A stretch of 64,000 bases of DNA, taken from contig JAFIFS010000007.1 in assembly GCA_020831895.1 (NCBI GenBank), positions 1-64,000 of the forward strand, given 5' to 3'. Numbering within the stretch: position 1 is the first letter of the stretch; every line of letters starts with the position of its first letter. Positions 28,210 through 39,565 of the stretch are shown one piece after another. A program made the translations under genes and the position numbers. This DNA comes from Chromatiales bacterium. Its GTDB lineage: Bacteria > Pseudomonadota > Gammaproteobacteria > Steroidobacterales > GCA-2729495. The notes beneath the pieces are model-generated. The model was not told where the DNA came from. It did not search any database and saw only the letters and a list, made by a program, of their open reading frames with translations.

Positions 28210-29146
28210 GCCCGGCCTCGTTTATGTGGTCGGCCATCGGCGCCCAGACACCGACTCCATCTGTGCTGCCATTGGCTATGCGGCACTCCGGCAGGCGCTG
28301 GGCGACCCGCACGTGCGGGCCGCCCGTGCCGGCGAGCTGAATCCCGAGTCCCGCTGGGTGCTCGAGCGTTTCGGGCTGCCGGAGCCGGAGCTGCTGACGT
28401 GCGCCAGGGGTCTTCGGCTGATACTGGTCGACCACAACGAGGTGGCCCAGGCGCTCGATGACATCGAGCAGGCCGAGATCCTCGAGGTCTGGGAGCACCA
28501 CAGGATCGGTGACCTGCATACCGCACGTCCGATCCTTTTCCACTGCGAGCCGGTCGGGGCGACCGCTACGCTGATCGCCGAGCAGTACCTGTTGCAGGAG
28601 GTGCCGATTCCCGCGCCGATCGCCGGCGGCCTGCTGGCGGCGATCCTTTCCGATACGCTGGTCCTGGCCTCGCCCACCACCTGCGGCAAGGACAGGCGGA
28701 TGGCTGCGCGACTCGCGGCGCTTGCCGGTGCCGGGATCGAGGAGCTGGGTGCCGCGTTGATGGCTGCGCGTGGCGCGGTGGCATCGCTGACCCCGGCCGA
28801 GCTTATCGATTCGGACTGCAAGCATTTCGAGTTTTCAGGCCGTCGGGTCGGGGTCGCCCAGGTCGAGCTGCCTGACGCGGGCGTGCTGATGGACCGGCGC
28901 GAGGCGCTCGTCACCGAGCTCGAGGCCAGGTGCCAGTCGGGTCAACTCGACCTGCTGGTGCTGATGGTCACCGACATCCGCCGGCGCGGCAGCCATTTCT
29001 GGGCGGCAGGGCCCGCGCGCGAGCATCTGGGTCGCGTGCTCGGTCAGGAGGTGCACCCCGCGAACGGGCTCTGGGCCGAGGGCTGGATGTCGCGCAAGAA
29101 GCAGCTGGTTCCGGCGATGGAGGCCGTGTTCTCGGTCGTCGCCTAG
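28196..29146 (+). CDS. ppaC: Manganese-dependent inorganic pyrophosphatase (family II, DHH)
   Basis: Family II pyrophosphatase of 316 aa. DHH motifs: GHRRPDTDSICAAIGYA (residues ~12-28), VDHNE (~81-85), EHHRIGD (~100) and SDT (~152). The C-terminal DHHA2 domain ends with the substrate-binding SRKKQ. It hydrolyses pyrophosphate with Mn or Co. As the last gene of an operon led by an AMP-forming acetate-CoA ligase, it probably removes the pyrophosphate that enzyme makes. Its TAG stop shares a CTAG tetramer with the convergent DsbD-like gene. Confidence 0.93.
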   Translation: MTAPEPGLVYVVGHRRPDTDSICAAIGYAALRQALGDPHVRAARAGELNPESRWVLERFGLPEPELLTCARGLRLILVDHNEVAQALDDIEQAEILEVWEHHRIGDLHTARPILFHCEPVGATATLIAEQYLLQEVPIPAPIAGGLLAAILSDTLVLASPTTCGKDRRMAARLAALAGAGIEELGAALMAARGAVASLTPAELIDSDCKHFEFSGRRVGVAQVELPDAGVLMDRREALVTELEARCQSGQLDLLVLMVTDIRRRGSHFWAAGPAREHLGRVLGQEVHPANGLWAEGWMSRKKQLVPAMEAVFSVVA

Positions 29147-30462
29147 AGTGATCCATCAGGCGACTGCGCCCGGGCCCTGAACATCCTGTGGGCGAGCAGC
29201 GTCAGGCCTGCGGCAAGGAAGGCGCTGGCGAAGACCAGCAGCGTTGCGTCCAGCCGGTTCATGAGCTCAGGCGCCACGAGCAGCGTGAGTCCCAGCGCCA
29301 GCATGATCATGCCGCCGAACAGCTTCAGTATCCGGCCGTGCCGCTCCTCGAAGCGCGCGACGCTTAGCGTGCGCAGCGCACCGATGAAGAGGATCAGCTC
29401 GATCAGCAGGTAGAGCAGCAGGTAGAGCGCGAGCAGGCCGATGAAGGTCATGAAGCCTGGCGCGCGCTCGGCAACCAGGCCGCTCCAGATTACTGGAAAG
29501 CCTGCCGTGCATGGAAGTTCGACCAGCGCGACACCCAGCGCCATCAGGATGGTGGCACCTACCAGGGTCGCGGTCGAGTGTCCCGGGTCGAGCAGGCCGC
29601 GCATTCGGCGGTAGATACCCGGCTTCTGGCTGGCCGGTATCGTCAACGACAGGCCGCGCTGGAACCAGAAGTAGTCCTTGACGTTGACGAGGCCGAACCC
29701 GAGTGCCATCAGCCCGACGATCCACTGCACCCAGCCCAGGTAAACCACGAAAGCGAGCATGCTGAACACGCCCGCGATGAACAGCCCGTACACCGCCGCT
29801 GTCGTCACCAGGAAGCTCAATCCGACCAGCAGCACGCGCCGGCGGGAGCGGGAGTGGATCACGAGTGCAAGCAGCACGGTCAGCACCCAGAGGGAGCACG
29901 GGTTGAAACCGTCGATCAGGGCGATCAGCACGGTGCTTGCGACCAGCGGCTGTACTGCGAGATCGACAGTGCCAATCAGCGGCAGGGTCAGGCTCGGTGT
30001 CGTCGTGGCGGCACCGCGCGCTGTCGGCGCGGTCATGGAGCCGGAGTCGGGGCAGTCGCCGGCCAGGCAATACTCGATCCTCGCCTCGAGCCTGCGCCGC
30101 AGGGCCGGGCTGTCACCGACAAAGGCCTCTCCGCCGAGAAAGATCGTCGGCACGGAGCTTGCCCTGATCCCATGGGCGCTGGCCATCGCCCGGAAACTGG
30201 CGTGGTGGTCGCGACGCAGCCAGAGCTCCCTCGAGACGATGCGCAGGTCGGAGTATTGCGCGGTGAGCGCGGCGAGGAAATCTTCCTGGTCGGCACAGAC
30301 GGGGCAGCCGTCCCCCCAGTAGTAGTACAGCTTGAGTGCTTCCCCGTCAGAAGCTTTCGCCGCGCCCGCCAGCCAGGGCAGGGCGAGGCACAGGAGCAGG
30401 AGGATCCGGCACACTGCAGCCGAGTTCAGGGCACCGAACGGCCGAGCGTCCTTTCCAGCCAC
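29143..30462 (-). CDS. Thioredoxin-fold domain fused to a CcdA/DsbD-like membrane domain
   Basis: Protein of 439 aa. The start is GTG 30462, preceded by GGAGGT at good spacing, although it overlaps the Nudix gene by 37 bases. A signal peptide is followed by a thioredoxin/glutaredoxin-like domain (residues ~40-135) with active-site CPVC in YYYWGDGCPVCADQEDF and a cis-Pro in SVPTIFLGG. Then come about seven transmembrane helices with the paired membrane cysteines of thiol transporters: GFNPCSLWVL and ELPCTAGFPV. It should move reducing equivalents across the inner membrane to a periplasmic thiol partner. The partner is not evident here. Confidence 0.85.
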   Translation of the reverse strand: MAGKDARPFGALNSAAVCRILLLLCLALPWLAGAAKASDGEALKLYYYWGDGCPVCADQEDFLAALTAQYSDLRIVSRELWLRRDHHASFRAMASAHGIRASSVPTIFLGGEAFVGDSPALRRRLEARIEYCLAGDCPDSGSMTAPTARGAATTTPSLTLPLIGTVDLAVQPLVASTVLIALIDGFNPCSLWVLTVLLALVIHSRSRRRVLLVGLSFLVTTAAVYGLFIAGVFSMLAFVVYLGWVQWIVGLMALGFGLVNVKDYFWFQRGLSLTIPASQKPGIYRRMRGLLDPGHSTATLVGATILMALGVALVELPCTAGFPVIWSGLVAERAPGFMTFIGLLALYLLLYLLIELILFIGALRTLSVARFEERHGRILKLFGGMIMLALGLTLLVAPELMNRLDATLLVFASAFLAAGLTLLAHRMFRARAQSPDGSL

Positions 30463-30983
30463 CAGAGACCTCCATATACCTTGGGATCGGCCGGTACGCC
30501 GGCCCGCTCGCGTTCGATCAACCAGGGACCTGCCTCGGCCAGCGGTACCTCGTGGACGGTGATCTCCTCGCTGTCGGTGCCGCCTCCCGGGCCGATGCGC
30601 TCCAGGCCCTCGGCCAGCATGAACGAAACCATCTCGCTGCTGAGTCCGCTGGACGCGGGTCCTGTGGTCAGCAGGCGGATCGAACGGGCGCGATAGCCGG
30701 TTTCCTCCTCGAGCTCCCTCGCCGCAGCCTGTTCCAGCGACTCGTCCGACTGGCCCGCGATGTCGCCGGCCAGTCCGGCCGGCATCTCGATCACGTTGCG
30801 CTGTATCGGCGGGCGGAACTGCTCGACCAGCAGTACCTTGCCGTCTGGAGTCAGCGCAAGAATCACGACAACCCCATGGCTGCCGACCCGCTCGCAGTAT
30901 TCCCAGTGCCCGCGCTGCTTGAAGGCGAGGTGGCGACCGGAATGGATTGTTCGTTCTGTCGTGTTGCTGTCCACGTTCGTCAT
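30426..30983 (-). CDS. Nudix hydrolase, ADP-ribose pyrophosphatase-like
   Basis: Nudix protein of 185 aa. The Nudix box is GLAGDIAGQSDESLEQAAARELEEETGY as a pattern (G-x5-E-x7-REUxEExGU with insertion), preceded by QFRPPIQRNVIEMPAG, typical of NudF/ADP-ribose pyrophosphatases. It lies between the Rieske oxygenase gene (63 bases away, same strand, upstream in transcription) and the DsbD-like gene, which it overlaps. The substrate is assumed from the family. Confidence 0.9.
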   Translation of the reverse strand: MTNVDSNTTERTIHSGRHLAFKQRGHWEYCERVGSHGVVVILALTPDGKVLLVEQFRPPIQRNVIEMPAGLAGDIAGQSDESLEQAAARELEEETGYRARSIRLLTTGPASSGLSSEMVSFMLAEGLERIGPGGGTDSEEITVHEVPLAEAGPWLIERERAGVPADPKVYGGLWWLERTLGRSVP

Positions 30984-31046
30984 TGCACCTGGAGCCGGGG
31001 GTGGGCTCGTAACATTCTATCGGTCCGGCGACGCTGCGGGCAGCGC

Positions 31047-32201
31047 TCAGCCGGTCGCCACCCTCGTTTCGGACGAGCCCGGAGCAACGCAGGGCACCTC
31101 ACGGTACACCCAGTCTTCCGGCACCTGGCGCCGCGCCGGAGACGGTATCACGCGGTAATCGCCGCGTTGGTCCAGCTCCGCCAGGCGCCGCGTATCGATT
31201 TCCCAGCCGCGCGCGCGCATGCGCCGCATCAGCTGCCAGTAGGCGACCATCAGCTTGTCCTCGCGTTCGGCGCGGACCAGCGGCCAGTCCGGAAGGTCCG
31301 GCGGGACAGGCGGGAGGATACTCTCGGCATTGGCCTTGTCCTGGAAGATATTCTTCAGGTTGCGCTGCAGGTAGGCCTTGTCGTTTTCTGGCTCCATCAT
31401 GTAGTTGCGGAAAAATACCCAGTGCATGCGCGTGCTGAGTTCGTCGACTGGGGTTGAAAACACGTAGAAGATGTTCGAGAACCCGGTGCCAAGCCCGCCG
31501 ATCTCGACGTTGCCCCTCAGCGTGAACCCGGCCACCTGGAAGCTCAGGCGCGAGTGCACCGGGCTGCGCTCCGTACGCCCGGCCTGGGCGCTGCCTTTGG
31601 TCACGGCGGGCCTGCCTGTGATCTCGGTGCGGTAACCCCCCGGGAATGTCTCCACGACATGGTCCGGCGGCCGGAACGGGTTGTCGCCGCCAAAGCTGAC
31701 ACCGTGAACGACCGCGAGGTGCACGTGGTCCATGTCGACCATCTTGCTCCAGTGGAGGTTGGCCGCCCAGGTGTCGCTGAAGTCGGCGCGCCGGTAGGCG
31801 GTGCCTTCGTCCTCCGGCATCCCGGGAATCGGCGTCGCCGCATCGAGGTCGTCGCCGAGGAATACCCAGATCAGCCCGTTGCGCTCGACCGCGGGATAGG
31901 CGTCGGTTCGCGCCAGCGGCGGGAGCTGGCCAGCCGGGTCGGCCTGCGATGGCACCCTGGTACAATGCCCCGCGGCATCAAAGCGCCAGCCATGGAACGG
32001 GCAGGAGACCGTGCCGTCACCCTGGCACTTGCCACGGGCGAGGCTGGAACCGCGATGAACACAGACGCTGCTCAGGCAGGCGGGCGCGCCTGCCTGGTCG
32101 CGGAACAGCACGAAATCGCGGCCGAGCATGCGCACGCCCAAGGGCCGGTTGCCCAGTTGCTCGGCCCGTGCCGCGACGTACCAGACGTTCTTGAACAGCA
32201 T
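31047..32201 (-). CDS. Rieske non-haem iron oxygenase, alpha subunit
   Basis: Ring-hydroxylating/demethylating oxygenase-type protein of 384 aa. The Rieske [2Fe-2S] site is CVHRGSSL ... CPFHGW (Cys-x-His, 17 residues, Cys-x2-His) at residues ~47-70. The mononuclear iron site is in DMDHVHLAVVH (~155-165). A short start, MLFKNVWYVAARAEQL, is typical of the vanillate O-demethylase/phenoxybenzoate group. No reductase gene is adjacent. It is divergent from an SDR gene, a pairing common in aromatic or alicyclic catabolism. The substrate is unknown. Confidence 0.92.
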   Translation of the reverse strand: MLFKNVWYVAARAEQLGNRPLGVRMLGRDFVLFRDQAGAPACLSSVCVHRGSSLARGKCQGDGTVSCPFHGWRFDAAGHCTRVPSQADPAGQLPPLARTDAYPAVERNGLIWVFLGDDLDAATPIPGMPEDEGTAYRRADFSDTWAANLHWSKMVDMDHVHLAVVHGVSFGGDNPFRPPDHVVETFPGGYRTEITGRPAVTKGSAQAGRTERSPVHSRLSFQVAGFTLRGNVEIGGLGTGFSNIFYVFSTPVDELSTRMHWVFFRNYMMEPENDKAYLQRNLKNIFQDKANAESILPPVPPDLPDWPLVRAEREDKLMVAYWQLMRRMRARGWEIDTRRLAELDQRGDYRVIPSPARRQVPEDWVYREVPCVAPGSSETRVATG

Positions 32202-32302
32202 GGTGGTACCCCATGGGCCCCGGGCAGGCCGCCCAGGCCCCTCTCATGACACTCGTTTAGCACTATGCTTGGGGTCCCGCAAGGCCGGCATGGAGCAGCA
32301 GC

Positions 32303-33109
32303 ATGGAACCTGATCCGGAGATCGAGGGCCGCGTGATCCTGATCACCGGGGCTGCAGAGGGCATCGGTCTTGGCATGGCCGTGCGGCTGGCGCGCGCCGG
32401 CGCCCGGCTGGTGCTGGGCAGCCGGGACGCTAGTCGAGGGGAAGCAGCGGCTGAGGCCATTGCCACGCAGGCTGGCTGCGATCCTGGCCGGGTGTATTTC
32501 ATCCCGACCGATGTCACCGTCGAGGCCGAAGTTGAGCGGCTGGTGAGGGCGGGCGTGGCTCGCTATGGCCGCCTCGACGGTGCGATCAACAATGCGGTGT
32601 ACTCTGGCGACTTCCAGCTACTCGCCGAGGAGCCGGCCGAGGCGTTCGAGCAGACGCTGCGCACCAATGTTTCCGGAGTATTCCATGGCATCAAGCACCA
32701 GGTCCGGCAGTTCCTTGAGCAGGGCGCGCGGCCCGGTGACGGCTACTCCATCATCAACGTCAGCAGTGGGGCGACACGTGATATCGCCCCCCGGATGGGT
32801 GCCTACGTGGCATCGAAGATGGCGGTGGAAGGCCTGACGCGCGCCGCTGCCGTCGAGTACTCCCCGCTGGGCATCCGCGTCAATACCTTGCTTTTCGGTG
32901 TATTCGAGACGGAGAAATCGGCGCGACTGCATGCCGCCATGCCGGATATCCACGCGAAGAACCTGGGCAAGCACCTGGTTGGCCGGCTCGGCGACCCGGT
33001 GCATGATGCCGGCGAGACTGCGATCTTCCTGCTGTCGCGACGCAGTAGTTTCATGACCGGGAGCGAACTGATCGTCGACGGGGGAATGTGCGCCCGAGCG
33101 GGCCGCTGA
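32303..33109 (+). CDS. Short-chain dehydrogenase/reductase
   Basis: SDR oxidoreductase of 268 aa. The cofactor motif is TGAAEGIGLGMA (residues ~14-25). The NNA-type block is AINNAVYSG, the catalytic Ser is in INVSSGAT, and the Tyr/Lys are in AYVASK. The C-terminus DGGMCARAGR fits classical SDRs. The intergenic space to the divergent Rieske gene is 101 bases, so both may share a promoter region and pathway. It would oxidise an alcohol made by a dioxygenase or demethylase. Substrate and cofactor preference are not determined. Confidence 0.9.
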   Translation: MEPDPEIEGRVILITGAAEGIGLGMAVRLARAGARLVLGSRDASRGEAAAEAIATQAGCDPGRVYFIPTDVTVEAEVERLVRAGVARYGRLDGAINNAVYSGDFQLLAEEPAEAFEQTLRTNVSGVFHGIKHQVRQFLEQGARPGDGYSIINVSSGATRDIAPRMGAYVASKMAVEGLTRAAAVEYSPLGIRVNTLLFGVFETEKSARLHAAMPDIHAKNLGKHLVGRLGDPVHDAGETAIFLLSRRSSFMTGSELIVDGGMCARAGR

Positions 33110-33203
33110 CGGCACAGTCGAAGCTTGCCACGGGCCACATGTTAAGGTGTGGGCTGGAACAGAGGGCGCCGCCATCAGCGCCGGCGATGTCCGGCCGCGT
33201 TGA

Positions 33204-36319
<3,116 letters not shown>

Positions 36320-36339
36320 TCCGCTGCCGCCCAGGCAGG

Positions 36340-36383
36340 CCCTGTCCTCCGCCCTGTCCTCCGCCCTGGCCTCAGCCCTGTCC
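36340..36383. repeat. 12-bp tandem repeat at convergent gene ends
   Basis: CCCTGTCCTCCG is repeated at 36340-36351 and 36352-36363, then CCCTGGCCTCAG (10 of 12 matches) at 36364-36375 and a partial CCCTGTCC at 36376-36383. The array lies between the VOC stop and the deacetylase stop, and enters the last codons of the latter. Confidence 0.8.
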
Positions 36384-37298
36384 CTTGCGCCAGGCCTCGA
36401 GGATCTGCGCCCCGGTCGCGGGCCAGACGCCATCATGGCCGAGCACGTACTCCAGCGCACGCCGCATGGCCTTGATCCGGTAAGGCAGACCGCTGATATA
36501 CGGGATCAGCGGCAGTGACAGTATGCGCCCGCCGGAGCGTCCCGCCTCCGCAAGGAGGCAGTCGAAGGCATCGCTGACCTGGTCGACGTATTCATCCTCG
36601 GAGCAGTGGTAGTCGATCAGCAGCTGCCGATCGGACAGCTCGGTGCTGTGTGGCATCGAGTGCAGGCTGCCGGACGAGGTCGTCATCGCGTAGGGCATGT
36701 CGTCGTTGACCCAGTCGCAGACGTACTCGATGCCCCGGCTGCCCAGCAGGTCGGGTGTCGCGAAGGATTCGCTCTTGGCCGGCGACAGCCAGCCGGTCAC
36801 CAACTGGCCGGAGTGCTTGCGCAGCGAGTCCAGTGACTTGTCCAACTGGGCTGCCTCCGTGGCCTCGTCCAGCCCGCTGTGGTGCAGGGCGTCCATGTCG
36901 ACCCCGTGACCAATCACTTCCCAGCCACGCGTGGTCACCTCGCCCAGCAGGGCGGGATAGCGCTCGGCCACCGCGGAGTTCACCGCGACCGAGGCCGGTA
37001 TTCCGAGTTCGTCCAGCACCCGGAAAATCCGGTAGATGCCGACACGGTTGCCGTAGTCGCGCGTCGTGAAATGCCGCAGGTCAGGGTAGGGGGTGACCAT
37101 GCTGCCGGGCGCCTTGAATGGCTTGCCCGTGGGGTTCAGCGGGAAGAACTCGAGCGCCGGTATCACCCACAGTGCCACCTTGGCGCCATTCGGCCAGCTG
37201 ACCGGCTTGCGCTCAGGCAGGCTCAGGTACGGATAGCGGTCATGGTCCATGCCGTGGCGACGCCACGGGTACTCCAGGTAGTCGGCTGGCAGGCTCAC
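36372..37298 (-). CDS. PuuE/polysaccharide deacetylase-fold hydrolase (copy A)
   Basis: Protein of 308 aa of the polysaccharide deacetylase (NodB-like) superfamily, closest in layout to PuuE allantoinase/HpPgdA-type enzymes. Start GTG 37298 follows GGAGGAG and overlaps the stop of copy B (GTGA). Family blocks: WPNGAKVALWVIPALEFF, DLRHFTTRDYGNRVGIYRIF, GWEVIGHGVDMDALHHSGLDEATE and GWLSPAKSESFATPDLL. Such enzymes hydrolyse amide bonds in cyclic ureides or similar nitrogen compounds rather than polysaccharides. Copy B and a cysteine hydrolase are in the same operon. The substrate is unknown. Confidence 0.85.
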   Translation of the reverse strand: MSLPADYLEYPWRRHGMDHDRYPYLSLPERKPVSWPNGAKVALWVIPALEFFPLNPTGKPFKAPGSMVTPYPDLRHFTTRDYGNRVGIYRIFRVLDELGIPASVAVNSAVAERYPALLGEVTTRGWEVIGHGVDMDALHHSGLDEATEAAQLDKSLDSLRKHSGQLVTGWLSPAKSESFATPDLLGSRGIEYVCDWVNDDMPYAMTTSSGSLHSMPHSTELSDRQLLIDYHCSEDEYVDQVSDAFDCLLAEAGRSGGRILSLPLIPYISGLPYRIKAMRRALEYVLGHDGVWPATGAQILEAWRKGQG

Positions 37299-38215
37299 TT
37301 GATCTCCTCCCCGGGCGTCATGCCGAGCAGCCGGCAGGTGTCGGCATAGTGGTGCTCGTAGTAGTACTCCGCGATCTCGCGTGCGGTCGTGACCCATACG
37401 CCCTCGTGACTCGTGATGTACTCGAGGGCCTCGGCAAACGGCCCGATACGGTGCGGATGCCCGACGAGGTAGGCATGCAGAGGAATGCACATGACGGTGC
37501 CGGATTCGGCGCCTTCCTCGTACAGCTGGTCGAACTGCATCTTGAGGATGTCGCCGTACCGGCGCGGGCTCATCAGGTAGCTGTTGTACGCGATGACATC
37601 GTTGACCTCGAGCGAGTAGGGCATCGAGATCAGTCGGCCCTTGCGCACATGCACTGGCTGCGGCTGGTCATCCTGGAACAGGTCACAGGTGTACTTGATG
37701 CCGTACTCGGCGAGCAGGTCGAAAGTGCGCTCGGTATGCGTCAGTGCCGGGGCCAGCCAGCCGGCGATCCGCTGGCCGGTCGCGGCCATCACGGTCTCCA
37801 GGGAGTCCTCGATGATCGCCCGCTCCTGCGCCTCGTCCATCCCGTAGCAGTAGCGTGTGTTGTAGATGCCATGGGAAAAGAACTCCCAGTTGCGCTCGGC
37901 GCAGGCCTCGATGATCTCCGGATGGTGCTGGCAGAGGGCCACGGACAGTGAGATGCTGCCGCGCACGCCGCAGCGGTCCATCGCCTCCATCATGCGCCAG
38001 TGACCGGCGCGGTTCCCGTAGTCACGCTGGGCGTAGTGGAGGACGTCCGGATGAGGCCGCGCCCAGGGCTTGCGCGCCGGGTTCTGCGGCGGGTCCAGCT
38101 CATAGAACTCGATGTTCGGCGCCACCCAGAACGCGATGCGGGCACCATTCGGCCAGGTGATCTTCGGGCGGTCCTTGTACGGCCAGAACTCGTAGAGGGC
38201 GGGGTCATGCTTCAT
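37295..38215 (-). CDS. PuuE/polysaccharide deacetylase-fold hydrolase (copy B)
   Basis: Paralogue of copy A, 306 aa from ATG 38215 (GGAGTGATCACC precedes it). Blocks: WPNGARIAFWVAPNIEFYELD, DVLHYAQRDYGNRAGHWRMMEAMD, NWEFFSHGIYNTRYCYGMDEAQER and GWLAPALTHTERTFDLLAE. The His-containing SHGIYN replaces GHGVDM of copy A, so the two may act on different substrates or form a heteromer. Distance to the upstream cysteine hydrolase gene is 5 bases. Coupled paralogous deacetylase-fold genes are seen in purine and pyrimidine or drug-like amide degradation loci, which is only a hint here. Confidence 0.85.
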   Translation of the reverse strand: MKHDPALYEFWPYKDRPKITWPNGARIAFWVAPNIEFYELDPPQNPARKPWARPHPDVLHYAQRDYGNRAGHWRMMEAMDRCGVRGSISLSVALCQHHPEIIEACAERNWEFFSHGIYNTRYCYGMDEAQERAIIEDSLETVMAATGQRIAGWLAPALTHTERTFDLLAEYGIKYTCDLFQDDQPQPVHVRKGRLISMPYSLEVNDVIAYNSYLMSPRRYGDILKMQFDQLYEEGAESGTVMCIPLHAYLVGHPHRIGPFAEALEYITSHEGVWVTTAREIAEYYYEHHYADTCRLLGMTPGEEIK

Positions 38216-38220
38216 GGTGA

Positions 38221-38892
38221 TCACTCCGGACGCCACTGTGCGAGGTAGTCGAAGACTTCCTGGACGCTGACGACATCGGCGTACTTGAGCTGCAGGTCTG
38301 TCAGGTTCGCGTAATGGTAGCTCTCATGCTTGTCGGCCACGCACTCCTCCGGGACGATGGTCCGGTAACCATGACTCAGGCTATCGACGCCGGCGGCGCG
38401 GATGCAGCCAGAGGTGGAGCCACCCGTCAGGACCAGCGTATCGACCTTGTGCCAGACGAGCAGGGACTGCAGGTTGGTCTCGTGGAAGGGTGAGGGCATA
38501 CGCTTGTGCATGATGATGTCGCGCTCACGGTCGATGTTGAGGCGGTCATCGAACTCGGCACGCTCGGAACCGTGCTTGATGTTCTGCAGTGAATCCGGCG
38601 TGTCGGTGCGCGTGCCCCAGACGCCTGCGTCCTCGCCCGACTGCATGTAGGCGACATAAGTCCAGACCACCGGCAGACCCCGTTCGCGGAACAGGGCGGC
38701 CAGGCGGTCGACGTACTCCAGCTGGCGCGGGTCGGTCTCGTAAGCCGTCTTGAACTTGCCAACGGCCGTGTAGGCTTTCTGCAGGTCGATGTTGATCAGC
38801 GCGGGCCGGCGGCCGAAGCCGAAGCGCGCGCGCGCAGGGTTGGACTTGACCTCCAGGTAGATTTCCCGGGCTGTCTTGTTGCTGGATTCCAT
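38221..38892 (-). CDS. Isochorismatase-family cysteine hydrolase (N-carbamoylsarcosine amidase-like)
   Basis: Amidase of 223 aa with the Asp-Lys-Cys triad of the family: Asp in INIDLQKAYT (residues ~33-42), Lys in IIMHKRMPSPF and Cys in GGSTSGCIRAAGVDSLSHGY. The N-carbamoylsarcosine amidase/RutB-like group hydrolyses carbamoyl or amide bonds and releases ammonia. It is the first gene of a three-gene operon with the two PuuE-type hydrolases, suggesting stepwise breakdown of an N-rich ring or amide compound. Confidence 0.88.
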   Translation of the reverse strand: MESSNKTAREIYLEVKSNPARARFGFGRRPALINIDLQKAYTAVGKFKTAYETDPRQLEYVDRLAALFRERGLPVVWTYVAYMQSGEDAGVWGTRTDTPDSLQNIKHGSERAEFDDRLNIDRERDIIMHKRMPSPFHETNLQSLLVWHKVDTLVLTGGSTSGCIRAAGVDSLSHGYRTIVPEECVADKHESYHYANLTDLQLKYADVVSVQEVFDYLAQWRPE

Positions 38893-38970
38893 GATCGCTC
38901 CTGTGCCGGTCCCTGTCTGTCAAGCAGGGGTATACGGGACATACAGCCCCTTAATTTAGCGCAGTATTCC

Positions 38971-39087
38971 CGCCGGTGCCTAGCGCAGGCTTGCTCCAGC
39001 CGGCGCATGCGCCCTTGCGAGGGCCGTACTGGTGAACATCACGGCTCTCACCGATAATGGCAGCCCGCAGCAGCCTGCGGGCTTTTC
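38971..39087 (+). ncRNA. Possible small structured RNA ending in an intrinsic terminator
   Basis: The 216-base gap between the divergent cysteine hydrolase and DUF2237 genes holds three consecutive stems: CGCCGG/CCGGCG (38971-38976 with 39000-39005), GAGGGCCGT/ACGGCTCTC (39019-39027 with 39041-39049, one G-U), and the perfect GCCCGCAG/CTGCGGGC terminator (39063-39082). No + strand gene ends here, so the terminator would end an otherwise unseen short transcript, or act as a leader attenuator for DUF2237. No known family was recognised. Confidence 0.35.
39063..39087 (+). terminator. Intrinsic terminator upstream of the DUF2237 gene
   Basis: Perfect 8-bp stem GCCCGCAG-CAGC-CTGCGGGC followed by TTTTC. 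It lies 22 bases before the DUF2237 ATG on the same strand, so it may act as an attenuator or end a small RNA. Confidence 0.75.
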
Positions 39088-39108
39088 TGCTGAATGGAGT
39101 GCGTGCCT

Positions 39109-39501
39109 ATGGATGGTGGACAACCTGGACGTGAGCGGCCCGTCAACGTGCTCGGCGGCTTGCTCAAGAATTGCTCCCTGGAGCCGCTGACCGGCTTCTA
39201 TCGTGATGGCTGCTGTAATACCGGGCCGGAGGATGTGGGTCGCCACCAGGTCTGTGCCGTGATGACGGCCAAGTTCCTTGAGTTCTCCCGGCAGGCAGGC
39301 AACGACCTGAGTACCCCGAGGCCCGAGTTCGGGTTTCCGGGTCTTGCGCCCGGGGATCGCTGGTGCCTGTGCGCCGCGCGCTGGCAGCAGGCACTGGAGG
39401 CCGACATGGCCCCGGGAGTCATTCTCGAGGCGACTCACCAGAGGGCCCTGGAAGTGATTCGCCTGGGCGACCTGAAGCGCCACGCCCTCGACCTGTCCTG
39501 A
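39109..39501 (+). CDS. DUF2237 family protein
   Basis: Protein of 130 aa from ATG 39109 (GGAG 9 bases upstream). An ATG at 39094 has no ribosome site. It is a clear member of DUF2237: NVLGGLLKNCSLEPLTGFYRDGCCNTGPEDVGRHQVCAVMT, EFLEFSRQAGNDLSTPRPEFGFPGLAPGDRWCLCA and LEATHQRALEVI. The conserved cysteines (NC, GCC, VC, WCLC) suggest metal or redox chemistry, but no function is established. No signal peptide is seen. It is followed by the SGNH hydrolase gene. Confidence 0.93.
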   Translation: MDGGQPGRERPVNVLGGLLKNCSLEPLTGFYRDGCCNTGPEDVGRHQVCAVMTAKFLEFSRQAGNDLSTPRPEFGFPGLAPGDRWCLCAARWQQALEADMAPGVILEATHQRALEVIRLGDLKRHALDLS

Positions 39502-39565
39502 GTCACCGGCTGGGTGCGCCGGCTGGTGGGAGGTCCGGCGCGTGCCAGCCGCGCGGGGGTTCCAT

